Source of the DNA: Cunninghamia lanceolata
Taxonomy: Eukaryota > Streptophyta > Pinopsida > Cupressales > Cupressaceae
Assembly (NCBI GenBank): GCA_027924645.1
Contig: BSBN01000888.1
Location: forward strand, 17,434,501 to 17,498,500
Reading direction: 5' to 3'
Length of the DNA stretch: 64,000 bases
Shown: positions 34,680-46,477 of the stretch, one piece after another
Numbering within the stretch: the stretch's first letter is position 1
How the letters are laid out: each line of letters starts with the position of its first letter
Translations under genes and position numbers: made by a program
The notes under the pieces: model-generated
Seen by the model: only the letters and a program-made list of their open reading frames with translations
Database searches by the model: none
Told to the model about the DNA's origin: nothing

Positions 34680-35905
34680 AATTAGAAATGCCTTGAACAT
34701 TTGATTAACAATCAAAAAATAACTTTAAAGCTTCATGCATCTAAATATGTTTTCCTAGATGGTGATTTATATTAGAAGAATAGAGATGGGGTACTACTAC
34801 TATGTTTGTATGAATCCCAGGTAAAAACAATAATGAAGGAAATGCATAAAGGAGCTTGTGAAGGACACTTTTCCAACAAAACTACTGCCTATAAAACTTT
34901 AAGAGCCAAGTATTACTAGTTGAGATTTTTCAATGATGCTTTCACATATGTAAGGAAGTGTGAAGCATGTCATAAGTTCTCAGGAAAGATGAAATATCAA
35001 GGAGCATTGCCACTCAAGCCAATGCAATTTGAGGCTCCTTTTTACCAATGGGGAATCAATTTTATTGGAGAGATATCAAAAAAATCTAGTGGAGTACATA
35101 AGTGGATATTGGTAGCAATTGATTATTCACAAAATGGATAGAAGCCATCCCAACTAAACAAGCCACTAGCAAGGTTGTAACTAATTTCTTGATGGATAAC
35201 ATTATTACAAGATTTGGTACACCTGCCAAGATAATCATAGACAATGGAAAGTGTATTAGATCAGATGAATTTAAAAAATTTTGTGAATCATATGGTATTG
35301 TGATTTCATATGCCTCACCATATCATCAGCAGGTGAATGGATAGGCCGAGTCAAGTAATAAGAGTATCTTGAAAATTATTAGAAGGATTTTGGACAGAAA
35401 TAAAAAGGCATGGGATTCTAAATTAAGGATGGTAGTATGGGTAGACAGAATCACAATAAAGAAATCAACTGGTAAATCACCTTTTGAGCTAGTTTATGGA
35501 GCATAGGCTAGAATGCCCATGTAAAATCTGCTACCTATATACAAATTTATACTTCAAGAAGATATGGCTATCACTAAACCAATGGAAGAAAGAATGGAAT
35601 AGTTGGTAGAATTAGATGAGATCAGAAGATTGGACCAAGAATAGAATACTAAGATGTAGTCACAAATGAAGTATTTATTTAGCAAAATAGAAAAGGACAA
35701 AAAATTCAATGTGAATGATATGGCCCTACTGTGGAGTACAAGGTACCAAGATAAAGGGAAACATGGAAAGTTTGAAGCTCTTTGGATTGGTCCTTTTGTT
35801 ATTACTGGAAAAGGAGGAGAAGATTAATATTATCTACAAAATATGTCAAGAGAAGATTAGGAATTGCTAGGGCATGGACAATTCTTGAAACACTTCTTTT
35901 CTTAA
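34680..35905 (+). pseudogene. pol: Element E integrase
   Basis: The zinc domain spans HKGACEGHFS and CEACHKFSG (34840-34990). The core has WGINFIGEI, where the first catalytic aspartate is N, then IIIDNGK (second aspartate kept) and AESSNKSI (glutamate kept, after a stop) at about 35345-35370. The GPF-type end is at 35775-35800 (WIGPFVITG), and coding ends near 35903. A frameshift lies near 35135. No chromodomain follows. Confidence 0.82.
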
Positions 35906-36154
35906 AAACTTCAATGCATAGTGGTCTAGGAAAAGGTTGAGAATTGCCAGTGCAAAGACAATTCTCAAAGTTGCCTTTTTTATAATATGTTTTCCATGCA
36001 TAGTAGTATAGGATTTCATTCCACTTCCATTACTCATCCATACCAAATCTCACTTCAAATACATTCCAAGTTCCATAACATATGGTCTACTTCATAGAGA
36101 TCTTTCTAGATTCTTGCAATGATCTCACGCTCATTCATCTCCAATCAGAGCCAC
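35906..36154 (+). other. Element E 3' untranslated region
   Basis: A short non-coding stretch before the 3' LTR. An imperfect duplication is visible (35860-35895 against 35938-35975, around gacaattct). No strong purine tract is seen directly before 36155, where the LTR start itself has mutated from TG to TA. Confidence 0.5.
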
Positions 36155-38347
36155 TATTAGAACTGGAAAAAGTTTCACGTTTTCCAATAACCACCACTCA
36201 TTTGTCCTCCACATTTGGCATACATTGACCTTATGATTAATATAGATTGATAAAATTTGTGTGACAAGATCCATATTGTAGCCCATGATGACTAATGATT
36301 CCACAAATTGACCTTTGAGATTAGCATTTTCCTGCTCATAGTTGTGCAAAATGAGCAATTGATCCCTATCAAAAAGATCATATGCATGTATTTATGATTA
36401 GATGAGGCATAATCCTCTAATGACCATTTTCATTTATATTAGGAGGACCTAAATGAAGTTACACCAATTGAAGAACTTAGAAATATAACAATTATAAAAC
36501 AATTAGGAAGACTACATATTGTGTTGCTGATAAAAAGCTTATCGGCAGGAGAGATAAAGTCAGAGTGAAAATTTTGAACTACACCGATCTCAAAAGTCAT
36601 ACCAATGAGCATAAGTTTGGCAAGAAGTGTATGTACTCTCACCGATGAGTTGGTCCATTAGTTGTATTGGCATGACATATACCATCGGGACAAATTTTTT
36701 ATATCCTTTTGACTCTACAAGTCACCCGATGAGAAAGTATTACAAAGTTCGGAGAGAGCCCCACTAATGTTCCCCATGGACAAAAGATATAAGAAAACGC
36801 TATTGACAAGATTTAACATATTGGAAGAACATTCAGTTCTCTTAGATATACTGATTGTCAACCCGATGGCTACGAGATAACTGTTGCTTGTCGGGAAAAC
36901 ACTCATTGATGTCCAAAAGCAACTTTTGATAGTCAGGACCACCTTGATATTGGAGTGAAATCTATAATGTCTTCCCGAAATGTTGAGAATAGAAAAAAGC
37001 AAGAAATGGGGATCTGAGTAGAATCGATGAAAGTCTCCCTGACAAGATCAGAACTAAAAGAACACCTCCTATCAAAGAGACATTAAGATAATCTTGGTGA
37101 TCGATTGAGAATGAATAAAGAAAATATGGCACCAAAATGAATATATATATTGGCATGAAATTAAAATAGTCTACCTGACACAATTCATTATATTGATTTG
37201 ACATTTTCGGAGCCCGAGAAGCCTACTGCATTCAAGTCTAGTAGCCAACATTAATGGCCGCTTGAGCATAATCTCATAGAAACTACTCTAGTTCATAATG
37301 AATTGAAATAAAAAGAAGTCTCAGAGGGTTACAGTGGAAGAGCAGGGAATTCACCAAGAGACACTTGTGAAGGGGTACATCCTCTTCAAAATATAGCTAT
37401 ATAAGCTAGGAAAGTAGGAGTAAAATATCATCATTACCATTTTTCACTTTAGGTAGGGCATTAGTAAGAAGATAAATTGCACCTATTTCACCCATCCACT
37501 GTCATCTTGAAGAAACTTATGCAAATACTATATTTTATCTGAAGAAATATAATGGAGCAGATTGATATTTCATGGTGATGTATTCTCAGTGTTCAACTAT
37601 TGTGTTAATTTATTATGCACATATGTTATTTCACTGTCTCCAAAGTAGTTGTTTATGTTATTCAAATTGAGTGTGAAGATACATTTGATTTGTTAATGCA
37701 CATTTGTTCTAATTGTGTGCTACTGCTGATTGGTTTATATGTGCAGAAGGATTAAATTACCTTATAGGAAATTTAATTTGATTGGTTCCTATGTGGATTA
37801 AAATCCTTTTAAATAAATTATCTTAATTGGCTTCTCCTCACATTCAAATTAAAATCCTTTCACAACTTCACAGTAGCATAAGGGGATATAATTGGGATTA
37901 CTAAGAAGTGCTCAAATAACTTACATACTTGCATGACTGTACAATGTATAGACATCTGAAAGTGTCCAACTATTAGAGTTAAGCTAAGAACTAAATCTAC
38001 CAATCTCACACCTCTACCTTCATAATCATCATTTATCCACTGATCAATTGTAGAACTCTTTACGTAAATTTAATTCGCATCTTCCATACTTCAATCTTTT
38101 ATTAGAAGTTAGTAAGTAAGCTCGGTAATTATCTCACAATTGTGTGACATAGTGAGTAAAATTGCCTAAATCAGGATCCACTTAGATTTTAAATATACCT
38201 TATCATTTAGGTGCACCCACCTAGGTCTAGTAGAACCTAAAGAGTAGGGAGTTTCCAAGTACATAAATCATGTCTTATTGAGCAAAAATGTATCAAGAGA
38301 TTAGCACCCTCTTGTGGTCTAAAAACCAACATTTTTGAGACCTAACA
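36155..38347 (+). repeat. Element E 3' LTR (2193 bp)
   Basis: It matches the 5' LTR over its full length and ends gagacctaaca. An extra block of about 40 bases lies near 37445-37485. The duplication copy gttag follows. Confidence 0.92.
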
Positions 38348-38695
38348 GTTAGTATTTGATGTACTTATGGAAGGTTGTTTTGGTCGATGTACTTCCAATC
38401 TTATCCTTCTAGCCTTATGTGGTGCATTTGGCATGGCTGAGTCATTTTCCAAAGCCAGGTTATTGAAGGATAGGGAATGCCTGGACTCTCTTGGATCATG
38501 TTCATAGTCAGAGTCCTCATAGTTGTAACAATTAGTAATAGGTGCATCAGGATGAGGTGGCACATACCTATCAAAAGAAGTTTCAGGTTCGTTTGAGGGA
38601 ATGTCTGTCATATTCGAGGGTGCCCTAGACACCGCAAAACAAATGGAATCGATGGTGGTGCAAATGATGGAAGTGAAAGCAGCTATGAAAAGCAA
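38348..38695 (-). pseudogene. gag: Element C gag, N-terminal piece
   Basis: On the minus strand this gives an open frame of over 100 codons up to the E insertion point, including MTDIPSNEPETSFDRYVPP and an arginine-rich KARRIRLEVHRP part. It continues in phase across the five-base duplication into the gag N-terminal helix left of 26755. The first ATG of the frame is at 38695, but an internal ATG (about 38614) is equally plausible as the start. Confidence 0.72.
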
Positions 38696-38727
38696 TAGAA
38701 GAATGATTCAATATTTTTGTCGAAATG

Positions 38728-38909
38728 TTTTTGCAATGGGAATGCAAAAAGCTTAACCCAAAGGCTTTGCTCTTCACATTAGGTTCACCACAATATATGG
38801 TGAAGTTGACGACGTATGTGATAATGGTGATGGAAATGAGATCCACATAATGGGAACACAAAAAGCATAACCAAGAGGCTCTGCTCTTCATGTCAGGTTC
38901 ACCAAAATA
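38728..38909 (-). repeat. Element C leader: primer site and duplicated leader block
   Basis: On the minus strand the primer-site-like TGGTGAACCTGAC lies five bases from the LTR (38904 downward). The same block, including tgctcttca and ggttcacca, recurs 114 bases further in at 38782-38790, so 38728-38797 and 38840-38914 are tandem copies. I could not name the matching tRNA. Confidence 0.78.
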
Positions 38910-41228
38910 TGTACGCTCAAAATCGCGACTCTGGTTGTTTGGGGTTGTCGGGTCAGATTTTGGCATGCACACAAACCCTTTCCCTCCTTTCCACAGGGTG
39001 ATCTGCCACATCACTCTCACTCATGTGGAAGTAGTTAGTCAAGAGGAGGTGAGACACTATGGGGGTCTAGCTCATTAGAGAGCTGGACTTCGTGAAGGGG
39101 GGTCGGCAAGTTCTGTGGCCTTTGTTGTTGTGTGTTTTGTTGAATGTTTCCCTTAATTAATGTGGTAGTTGAAATAACCCTATGAGTCGAAGGGTCATTG
39201 GTCTCTCTTTGTTTGTCTAGATTCCTTGAATTCCACCTTTGTGTGGAAAATCAGTTGTTTTAATTGATGGCTTCTACTATTTCTATGTCTCTAAGAAATG
39301 CTCTGTGTAATTGTAATTGCCTAATTTCTTCAATCAACAAGAGAAAAAATGGGTCCTCCTATGGTGGAATACATGTCTGTTGTTGAGGTTATGGATGCAA
39401 CTCCTTGATCTCTTCATGGATAGCTCTTACCCACTCTCCTCATACTCCTAAAAAATTTCAAGAATCAGGATAGAGGGAATCGTATAATTACTAACAAGAT
39501 CTAGTGTTTTGACCTAGAGTTTTATTTGACCTAGGGTTTGACTTTTGTTCAACTATGATTACCTCATGATGGAATCGAGGGTTTGCAATGCTGTCTATTT
39601 TAATAGATCTATATGAATGGAAACAAAATGATAACATCCAAAGCATCTTTTTGGTATTTTTAAGAGTATCTTGGAAAGGAAAATGCTTCTAATCTATGAA
39701 AGAAATATGTATACAATCCTATATCTCTTTTCAAAATGCAAATTTTAATCTATGTTTTTGTGGTTTTTGGTGCTTTCAATGCAATCTAATTTAAATGAAA
39801 GGGAAAATGCTTTTTCTAACAAAGTAGATCTAGGAATGTAAAAAATGATTAATCTAGCATGCAAGATCTAATCTATCAACGAAAAAAGCACAATGTTACT
39901 ATTCCCAAGAGAAAAGTGATTATCTAATTACTATGAAAGCAATGAAAGAACCTAAAAGAGATGAGGATTTGTTGACTCCACTACCCTTAGTATCCTTGTA
40001 TAGGCAAACTCAAATTCTTTTGTCATAGCAGGTGATCCTCTTGAAACAAAATAACTGAAAGAAGCAAAAATAAGGTTTTGTGAAGCTTGTATGAGCTCAA
40101 TGTGAGCTATGAATTGAGCACAATGGCTAAGAATTGAGTAGCGTAGCGTTGGTTGATTGAAACAAAGAAACTAAAAGGCACTTACATCCTGTATGAGCAT
40201 ATGAATGCTAGGTTGGAGAGCAAACTTGGCAAGAGCTGGTGCACAATGAATTTGCCTCTCTTTGTACTTAAGGGAGGGGGTATTTATAGGTTTGAAGAAG
40301 GGATTGGATTGAAGAGTTTGGTTGATGAGTTACCAAAAATAGATTGGGGAGTTAACAAGGTTGATTTCCCAGTTAACTCAACTAATTAGGGAGTGATGAA
40401 GCAATGATAGCTTATTACTAAAAAAGAAATGTAGGTGAGGGAATTGATGATATTGATTAGAGAGTTAACTATAGATCAAATAGAGCTAATTATGCATGTG
40501 TGCATGTACGAAATAGTTAACTCTACATCAAGGATCAAAAATCATGCAAACAGAAAGAAAAATAAGAGTAAATGGAGCAAAAATCAGAGAGAAATTCAAG
40601 TTTTTCTTCAGGTCAAAAGATGGCATGGTCACCACCTTCGTCAGACAGGGTCGCCCACGGAGATCATGGGTCACCCAGGGAGATCCATGATCAAAAGTAT
40701 AGAATGCCGAAATTCAGGCTCGTAGAAGGTATAGAGGAGGAAAAGGGGGATTTATGCATCAAGAAACAGGTCAATCATGTGGAAGAATCTGAATCTCCAC
40801 TTGCATCTTTAGGGTCCCCAGTGGGGATTTGGAAATAATAGGGGGAGATTTGGATTGGTTGGTTGAAATAAAAAATGGCTAGAGGGAGATGGATCGGGGG
40901 ACCTCTAGAAAACTTCTATGAGGTGCACTAGATGAAATACAAAGGGGAGAGATGAAAACTCACCTACAAGACTCTCACAAGGCTTAGGATCAAGGTCAAA
41001 ATCTAGAAAATGCAAGTTGACAAGTGTCATAACAAGTGTCAAAAAAGCATCGTAAATGGGGAAGAAGGAGAATCGACAAAGTAGAAATGACACAAAACAA
41101 GAAGAGAGGACACATCATCAAGAGGCCTTCTACCCAAAGGATTTAATTTCATGCTTATAGGTAGGTGACAAGGATTTGAATCATCATAGGGGTCCTTGTG
41201 GAGGCAATGCGTGACTTTTGTGCTTACA
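38910..41228 (-). repeat. Element C 5' LTR (complete, 2319 bp)
   Basis: It begins tgtacgctcaaaatcg and ends gtgcttaca. It matches the interrupted left LTR and gives the uninterrupted sequence at the D insertion site (near 39548). Short open frames within it carry no recognisable domain. A TATAAATA box on the minus strand lies at 40281-40288. Confidence 0.93.
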
Positions 41229-41233
41229 GTAAG
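41229..41233. repeat. Target site duplication of element C, right copy (GTAAG)
   Basis: It is identical to 4715-4719. Gag-type coding of element B resumes directly after it. Confidence 0.93.
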
Positions 41234-42230
41234 GACCCAAGTGGGATGCTATGATGGGGGTTATGACAAGACACATCATAATGATACCACCAAAAGTGAG
41301 CATGAAAAAAATAACTCTGAGGCTAGACAAGAAGTGGATAGAAGGAGCCATATGGATATAGAACTATGCTGAGGCATGAAAAAGGTTATGCCTCCTAAAT
41401 TTGATGGATCTATAAGAAAAGATCCTGTGGAGGCATGGCTTATGGAAATGGAAAAGAATTTCAAAATCAAGAACTATAATAAGGTCACTAAAGTAGTATG
41501 GGTGGCATTCTAGCTGGTAGGTGAAGCATCCACATGGATGAATAAAAAGATGGAACTAGGCTTGAGGTCTACAAGCCTTACATGGGATAGGTTCGTGGAA
41601 CTTTTTAGGAAAATATGGCTACCTCAGCTATTCTATGATTAGAAGCTTATAGATGTTCAAAATTTGAAATAGGTTGATTTGTCTATGAATGAATATTGGA
41701 AAAAGTTCATTCGCTTGCTTAAGTATGTGTTGTAGTACCAACAGGATGAGAGATTCCATATTTGGAAGTTTTTAATGGGATTGAACACCCATATTGGGGG
41801 TGAGGTTGATGTTCATGGGCCTACTATGATGGACCAGGTCTATGAAAATGCCATCAAAGAGGAACATAAACTAAAAGCTATGTCATCTTATAAAGAATGG
41901 AACTGAAAGAAATACAAATGGTCCCAATCCTCACAATCCTCTAAGAAAAAGGGGAAGAAATAGGATTTTACTGAGAAAAATGATAAGACAAAGCATAAGC
42001 AAACTGAGCCTAAGGGAGAGAAAAAAGGAAATAACTACTCCAGGAAGAATGGAGACAATTTTGGAAAATATTAGGAGAGGCGACAACCAATGGGAGGATG
42101 CTACACATATGGCAGAGATCATTATGCCAACCAGTGTCCTAAAAAGACACAGGGAGCACAACCGAGGGGAATCCCTCTACTCTCTCAATAAGCAATGTTC
42201 CAGCAATGCATTCATGCAACCTTGGACAAC
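41234..42230 (+). pseudogene. gag: Element B gag, main part
   Basis: The main frame passes through 41376 and reads PPKFDGS and DPVEAWLMEMEKNFKI, then GEASTWM, typical of a chromovirus capsid domain. Near 42090-42135 the zinc knuckle reads CYTYGRDHYANQC, so the second cysteine has become Y. A lysine-rich stretch precedes it. Stops (for example in WVAF-stop-LVG) interrupt, but the frame itself persists. Confidence 0.85.
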
Positions 42231-42955
42231 AAGCAAGCCAAATACCAAATAACTCCCATTGAAATAATGAGTATTTTATCTGGTCTTCTGATTTTAGTTC
42301 TGAGTGACACTAGTACTACTAATTGTTTTGCTTCTCCTAAAATTGTAAGAAAATTTCCTAGAAAGGTTGGATTCATGGAAAACACATGGTCTCTAGAATA
42401 TTCAAACCAAACCAAGGCTTAGGTAGAGCAATGCCAGTTTGAGGGTAGGGTTGAACTTTCAAGTTTCTCCATGGTAGTAAATCTTTATATAACCCCACTA
42501 AGCTTATATGATGTTATCCTAGGGATAAATTGGCTATGGAGACATCAAGCCAAAATGGATTGTTATTCTGAAAAAATAGAGTGCCTTGATGACTTAGGAA
42601 ACAAAGTCTTTCTACAAGGGAACCCTAGGGAAGTTAAACTAAGACAAATTTTTGCTTTGCAAATGAAAAGATATCAAAGAAGAGGATGACATATTTTTGT
42701 TGTCAAAATGGAAAAACTAAATGAGATTGTAGAAACCAATTTCTAAGATGATTTAATGTTTTATGAATATCAAAAACTCAATGAAGTTGGGAAGGAGTCC
42801 ATAGATCAGGGAAGATCAGATATGGATAGGTACCCTTTCCTTAGATATTTTGAGGATGTATTTCTAGATGAGCTACTGGGATTACCTACTAAGATAGCCT
42901 TTGACTTCTCCATTGATATAATTCTAGGGTCGGAACCCATTTGTAAAGCCCCCTA
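42231..42955 (+). pseudogene. pol: Element B aspartic protease and spacer
   Basis: LVLSDTSTTNCFASPK (about 42298-42345) holds the active site as D-T-S in place of D-T-G. YDVILGINWLWRH (42508-42546) is the conserved protease C-terminal part. The spacer leads to YPFLRYFEDVF, the usual start of the reverse transcriptase. Confidence 0.82.
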
Positions 42956-43637
42956 AAGAATTACCACTTTAGCACTAATGGAGCTAGAAGCTCATTTATA
43001 GGAATTGTTTGATAAAGGGTTGATTAGACCTAGTGTGTCACCCTAGGGAGCACCAGTTATATTTGTGAAAAATAAAGATGGTACTTTGCAGTTATGCATA
43101 GATTACTGCATGTTGAATAAAGAAACAATTAAAAATAAATAGTCGTTGCCTCGCATCGATGATCTTTTCAATCAAATGAGAGGTGCAACCATGTTTTCCA
43201 AGATTGAACTTTTGTCTGGATATCACCAATTGAGGTTAAAGGATTATGAAATTCATAAGACAACCTTCAGAACAAGGTATAGGTATTATTACTTTACTGT
43301 CCTACCTTTGGGATTAATGAACGCATTAGCGATATTTATGAACCTAATGAATAATGTGTTTAGGGATTGTTTGGACAAGTTTGTTCTAGTGTTTCTTGAT
43401 GACATTCTAATCTATTCTAAGAATTAGGAAGAACATCTACAATATTTAAGAATTGTTCTTTAGAGGTTGAGATAGCATACACTATATGGTAAGCTCTCTA
43501 AGTGTACTTTCTTTTAGAAGGAAGTGCAGTATTTGGGCCACATAATTTCAGCTAAGGGAATATCTATGGACCCAACTAAGATTAAGGATATTTTGGAATG
43601 GCCGATAGAAAGAAATGTTCATGAGGTCTGATGTTTC
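42956..43637 (+). pseudogene. pol: Element B reverse transcriptase
   Basis: The motifs [24 protein letters not shown] (first catalytic aspartate replaced by E), VLPLGLMNA and [15 protein letters not shown] (FLDD box intact, about 43383-43425) follow in order, then YLGHIISAKGISMDP. It is in the same frame as gag and protease. Stops occur at 42956, 43139, 43426 and elsewhere. Confidence 0.88.
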
Positions 43638-44220
43638 ATGGGCCTTGCAGGTTATTACAGGAAGTTTGTGAAAAACTTTTCAAAAATTGCATACCCTATA
43701 ACTTCCTTGCAAACAAAAGGCAAGAGATTTGAGTGGTTAGAAAAGTGCCAAGAGGCCTTTGACCTACTAAATGAAAATTTGACTTCAACACCAATTTTGA
43801 AGGTACCTGACCCAGAGGGTCAATTTGTAGTCATTACTGATGCCTCGGGGGAAGTCTTAGGTGGTGTACTAGTCTAGGATGGACAAGTCATTGCATATGA
43901 ATCACGTAAACTAAAAAATTATGAACAAAACTATGCCCCACATGATTCATAAATGGAAGCATTCATTCATGCATTACAAATGTGGAGACATTACTTTCTT
44001 GGAAAATTTTTTGAGTTAAAAATGGATCATCAGGGACTCAAATACATGTTCACTCAACCACATCTTCATACTCAATAAAGAAGATGGTTGGAATTCATCT
44101 TGGATTATGATTTTGAGATTTAATATATTTAAGGAAAAGAAAACTAAGTTGTAGATGCTTTGAGTAGGAGAAGACACATCTCCTCAATGATCTGCATACA
44201 TTCTAATTTTAGTAATTAGG
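43638..44220 (+). pseudogene. pol: Element B RNase H
   Basis: The connection starts GLAGYYRKFVKNFS. VVITDASGEVLGGVLV carries the first catalytic aspartate, MEAFIHALQMWRHYF the glutamate region, and LKMDHQGLKYMF and DALSRRRH the rest. Several stops interrupt it. Confidence 0.85.
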
Positions 44221-44908
44221 TATTATCAGGTATTATAGAAATCTAAGGGAGATGAGTTTTACGAGTAGGTAAAACAAGCCCATGAGGAAAACCCCTAGAA
44301 TCTGAGATATGAAGGATTTAACCTTAAACCAGATGGATTATTAAGGTTTAGAGAAATGATGTATGTACCTAACTCTATAGAGTTAAGGAATATGGTGTGG
44401 AAGGAGGTTCATTCTACACCGTATTCTAGACATCTTGGAGTAACAAAGTTACTTGCTGATGTGAAACCACAATATTTTTGGATAGGAATGAAGTGGGATG
44501 CTACAGAATTTTGTACCTACATGTATGGAATGCCAGAGGGTGAAGGTGGAACACCATTACCTTATAGGACTCGTATACCCTCATGAAATTTGAGAGTGGA
44601 AATGGAAAATTATAAGCATGGACTTTGTGCAAGGGCTTCCTATGTCAATGAACATGCATAATGCTATCTTGGTTGTGGTCAAGATAGACTCACCAAAGTA
44701 GCTCATTTTATACCTAGGAATTTGACAGATGGGGCACCCATCATAGCCCAAAATTTTGTTCAAGAGATCTTCAGATTGCATGGCATTCCTGAGAAGATTA
44801 TCTTAGATAGGGATGCACAAATGACATCGAGGTTTTGGAAAACATTGTTCTCTTCACTTGGAACCCAATTGAATATAAGCTCTACTTATCATCCTGAAAT
44901 GGATGGCC
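44221..44908 (+). pseudogene. pol: Element B integrase, first part
   Basis: The zinc domain shows HSTPYSRHLG with histidines kept, but the cysteine region has decayed (CTYMYG). MDFVQGLPM at about 44615-44640 holds the first core aspartate, in a frame shifted relative to its neighbours, and LDRDAQM the second (about 44805). The frame is broken at DGQT (44900-44913) by copia element F. Confidence 0.85.
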
Positions 44909-44913
44909 AAACT
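44909..44913. repeat. Target site duplication of element F, left copy (AAACT)
   Basis: aaact precedes the LTR start tgttagatct and is repeated exactly at 51879-51883. Integrase coding of B resumes there in phase. Confidence 0.95.
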
Positions 44914-46159
44914 TGTTAGATCTAGGGCACACAACTGAGGGGGGGGTAAATCAGTTGTACAAAAACTTACTTCTACTTCAAACACTTGATTCTTCTTTGT
45001 TAGTTAATAGCATATCAATTAACATTTCATGAAAGCGTAAAGCATAAACACCGGAGCAGATAAACATCAACACATTAGACACTAAGATTTTGATGTGGAA
45101 AACCTGGTTAAGGGAAAAACCATAGGGTGATTAACCCAAGGATTATTCTCTGTTAGAAGAATTAAAAAAATGGATGGCACATGCCAATTAAGGCTCACTG
45201 CTTGAGCACATTGCTCACAAGGAGGCAAACTACCTACAAGAGACACACTGTCTACAAGATAACAAGTATTACAAACTTGAACTAGAGATTGACATCTTTA
45301 CCATGTCTGGATCAGTTCTATTTAAGCCTAAGACACACCTACTCTGCCTTTTGCTCTTTCACTATACCACACTCATCTGCTCCACGACACTCTTCAAAAT
45401 GAATTCACAAACCTTTATTTATACAAGGCATCAACTTAGGAACAATCATCTAAGTTGATAATCATCCGCAAGAACATTCGCAAGATGAATAACTCATCTG
45501 GTTGGCCAATCTGAACAAGAACATCTTCATCCGGAAGTATATCTCCAATTTTGAGCTCTACCACTAATGCGGACCAACAACACAACCTCAAGATGATCCA
45601 AGAACCTTCACAGGCTTGCCTGAATGACCAAATACATCTGCACTTCCTCCACTTACTAGAATTCTTTTCTTCTTCATCTGAAACTTCAAGAACACAGTCT
45701 ATCGCCACTGTCATACTAAAAAAGGTGCTTCTGGACCTCCAAACTATGTACAAATCAAGATGACACATCACAAGGACATCCCAAACACTCCTTCCAATCC
45801 GTAGAATAGGACAATGCACTTCTGGATCTCACCAGAACTTTTTGTAACACTATCTCTCTGGAGCATCTCCCGAAACCTGTTCTACTTGATCGATCACAAC
45901 TTCTTCATATCTTCATGCGGACCTCTAAAATCTTAATTAGAACATCTCAAGACTCCTATCTACAAACCCTTTAATCCACATCCTCTGATCCTCAACCTAT
46001 TGAGTACTTTTTCCTTCTTCTCATCACTATTCTTCACTGTTCTTGATTGAGACTAATTTTCTCAATATCCTCAGCACACAGCTCATCCAATCCTTCTCAT
46101 TGAGCAATATGAGTATGTTGACATTAATGACAACACTGGTTAACCTCATACTTGCAACA
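44914..46159 (-). repeat. Element F 3' LTR (1246 bp)
   Basis: It matches 50631-51878 almost throughout; in the first 140 bases I count about eight differences. In element orientation it is the downstream LTR. A TATAAATA box on the minus strand lies at 45416-45423. Confidence 0.95.
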
Positions 46160-46420
46160 ATCTCCCCCTTTGTCATTGATGGCAACATATGATGTGAAAA
46201 ACCATCAAGACAAGAACTCCTTTCTGTCACAGCTCCCCCTATCAGCAGCAACTCTTTACATGTCTTCTCTTTCTTTTACTTCTCCCCCTTTGATCAACAA
46301 CTCATTTTTCACATGTCTTCTCTCCCCATTTGACATCAATGGCAAAGGGCTCATACTTGCAATTTTAACACATCAGAATCATACCAGCTGCTCCCCCTTA
46401 GTAGCAGCTCCCCATCATCA
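46160..46420 (-). other. Element F multiple polypurine tract region
   Basis: The tract adjoining the LTR reads caaagggggagat on the minus strand. Further AGGGGGAG-like tracts lie near 46234, 46283 and 46391, with weaker ones near 46321 and 46408. The region is non-coding and sits between the pol stop and the LTR. Confidence 0.8.
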
Positions 46421-46477
46421 ATCCAGATCACAAGATATGACTATGATATCCACCGAACTGATGCACATCAGTGCATC

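Larger units (their letters stand above)
26756..38347 (+). mobile_element. Element E: Ty3/gypsy element with RNase H-like domain before reverse transcriptase
   Basis: LTRs at 26756-28934 and 36155-38347 begin TGTTAGAAC (TATTAGAAC in the right copy) and end CCAACA or CTAACA. The order on the plus strand is LTR, primer site with leader repeats, gag from 29358, protease, RNase H-like domain, reverse transcriptase, classical RNase H, integrase, LTR. The element interrupts gag of C. Every domain is recognisable, but all frames contain stops. It resembles the Tat group in having two RNase H-type domains, but their order is unusual. Confidence 0.9.
4720..41228 (-). mobile_element. Element C: Tat-like Ty3/gypsy element, split by D and E
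   Basis: The LTRs are 4720-5357 plus 17071-18756 on the left (interrupted by D) and 38910-41228 on the right, both with termini TGTA and TACA and flanked by perfect GTAAG. On the minus strand the order is 5' LTR, primer site, gag (split by E), protease, linker, integrase C-terminal remnant, opposite-strand PMD-like gene, purine tract, 3' LTR. Reverse transcriptase, RNase H and the integrase core are missing, since only about 1.2 kb separates protease from the integrase tail. Without D and E it measures about 13 kb. Gag zinc finger type and the ILGRPW protease tail point to the Tat lineage. Confidence 0.9.

Noticed and set aside
38890..39078. Small plus-strand frame over the LTR boundary of C
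   Set aside because: It crosses the primer site and LTR start and is opposite in strand to the element, so it cannot be a real gene of C.
41931..42415. Minus-strand hydrophobic frames resembling membrane proteins
   Set aside because: They are antisense to the lysine-rich gag C-terminus and protease of B, which gives leucine and phenylalanine codons on the other strand.
45551..45819. Short frames within the F LTR
   Set aside because: They are LTR sequence and not conserved in the paired LTR.
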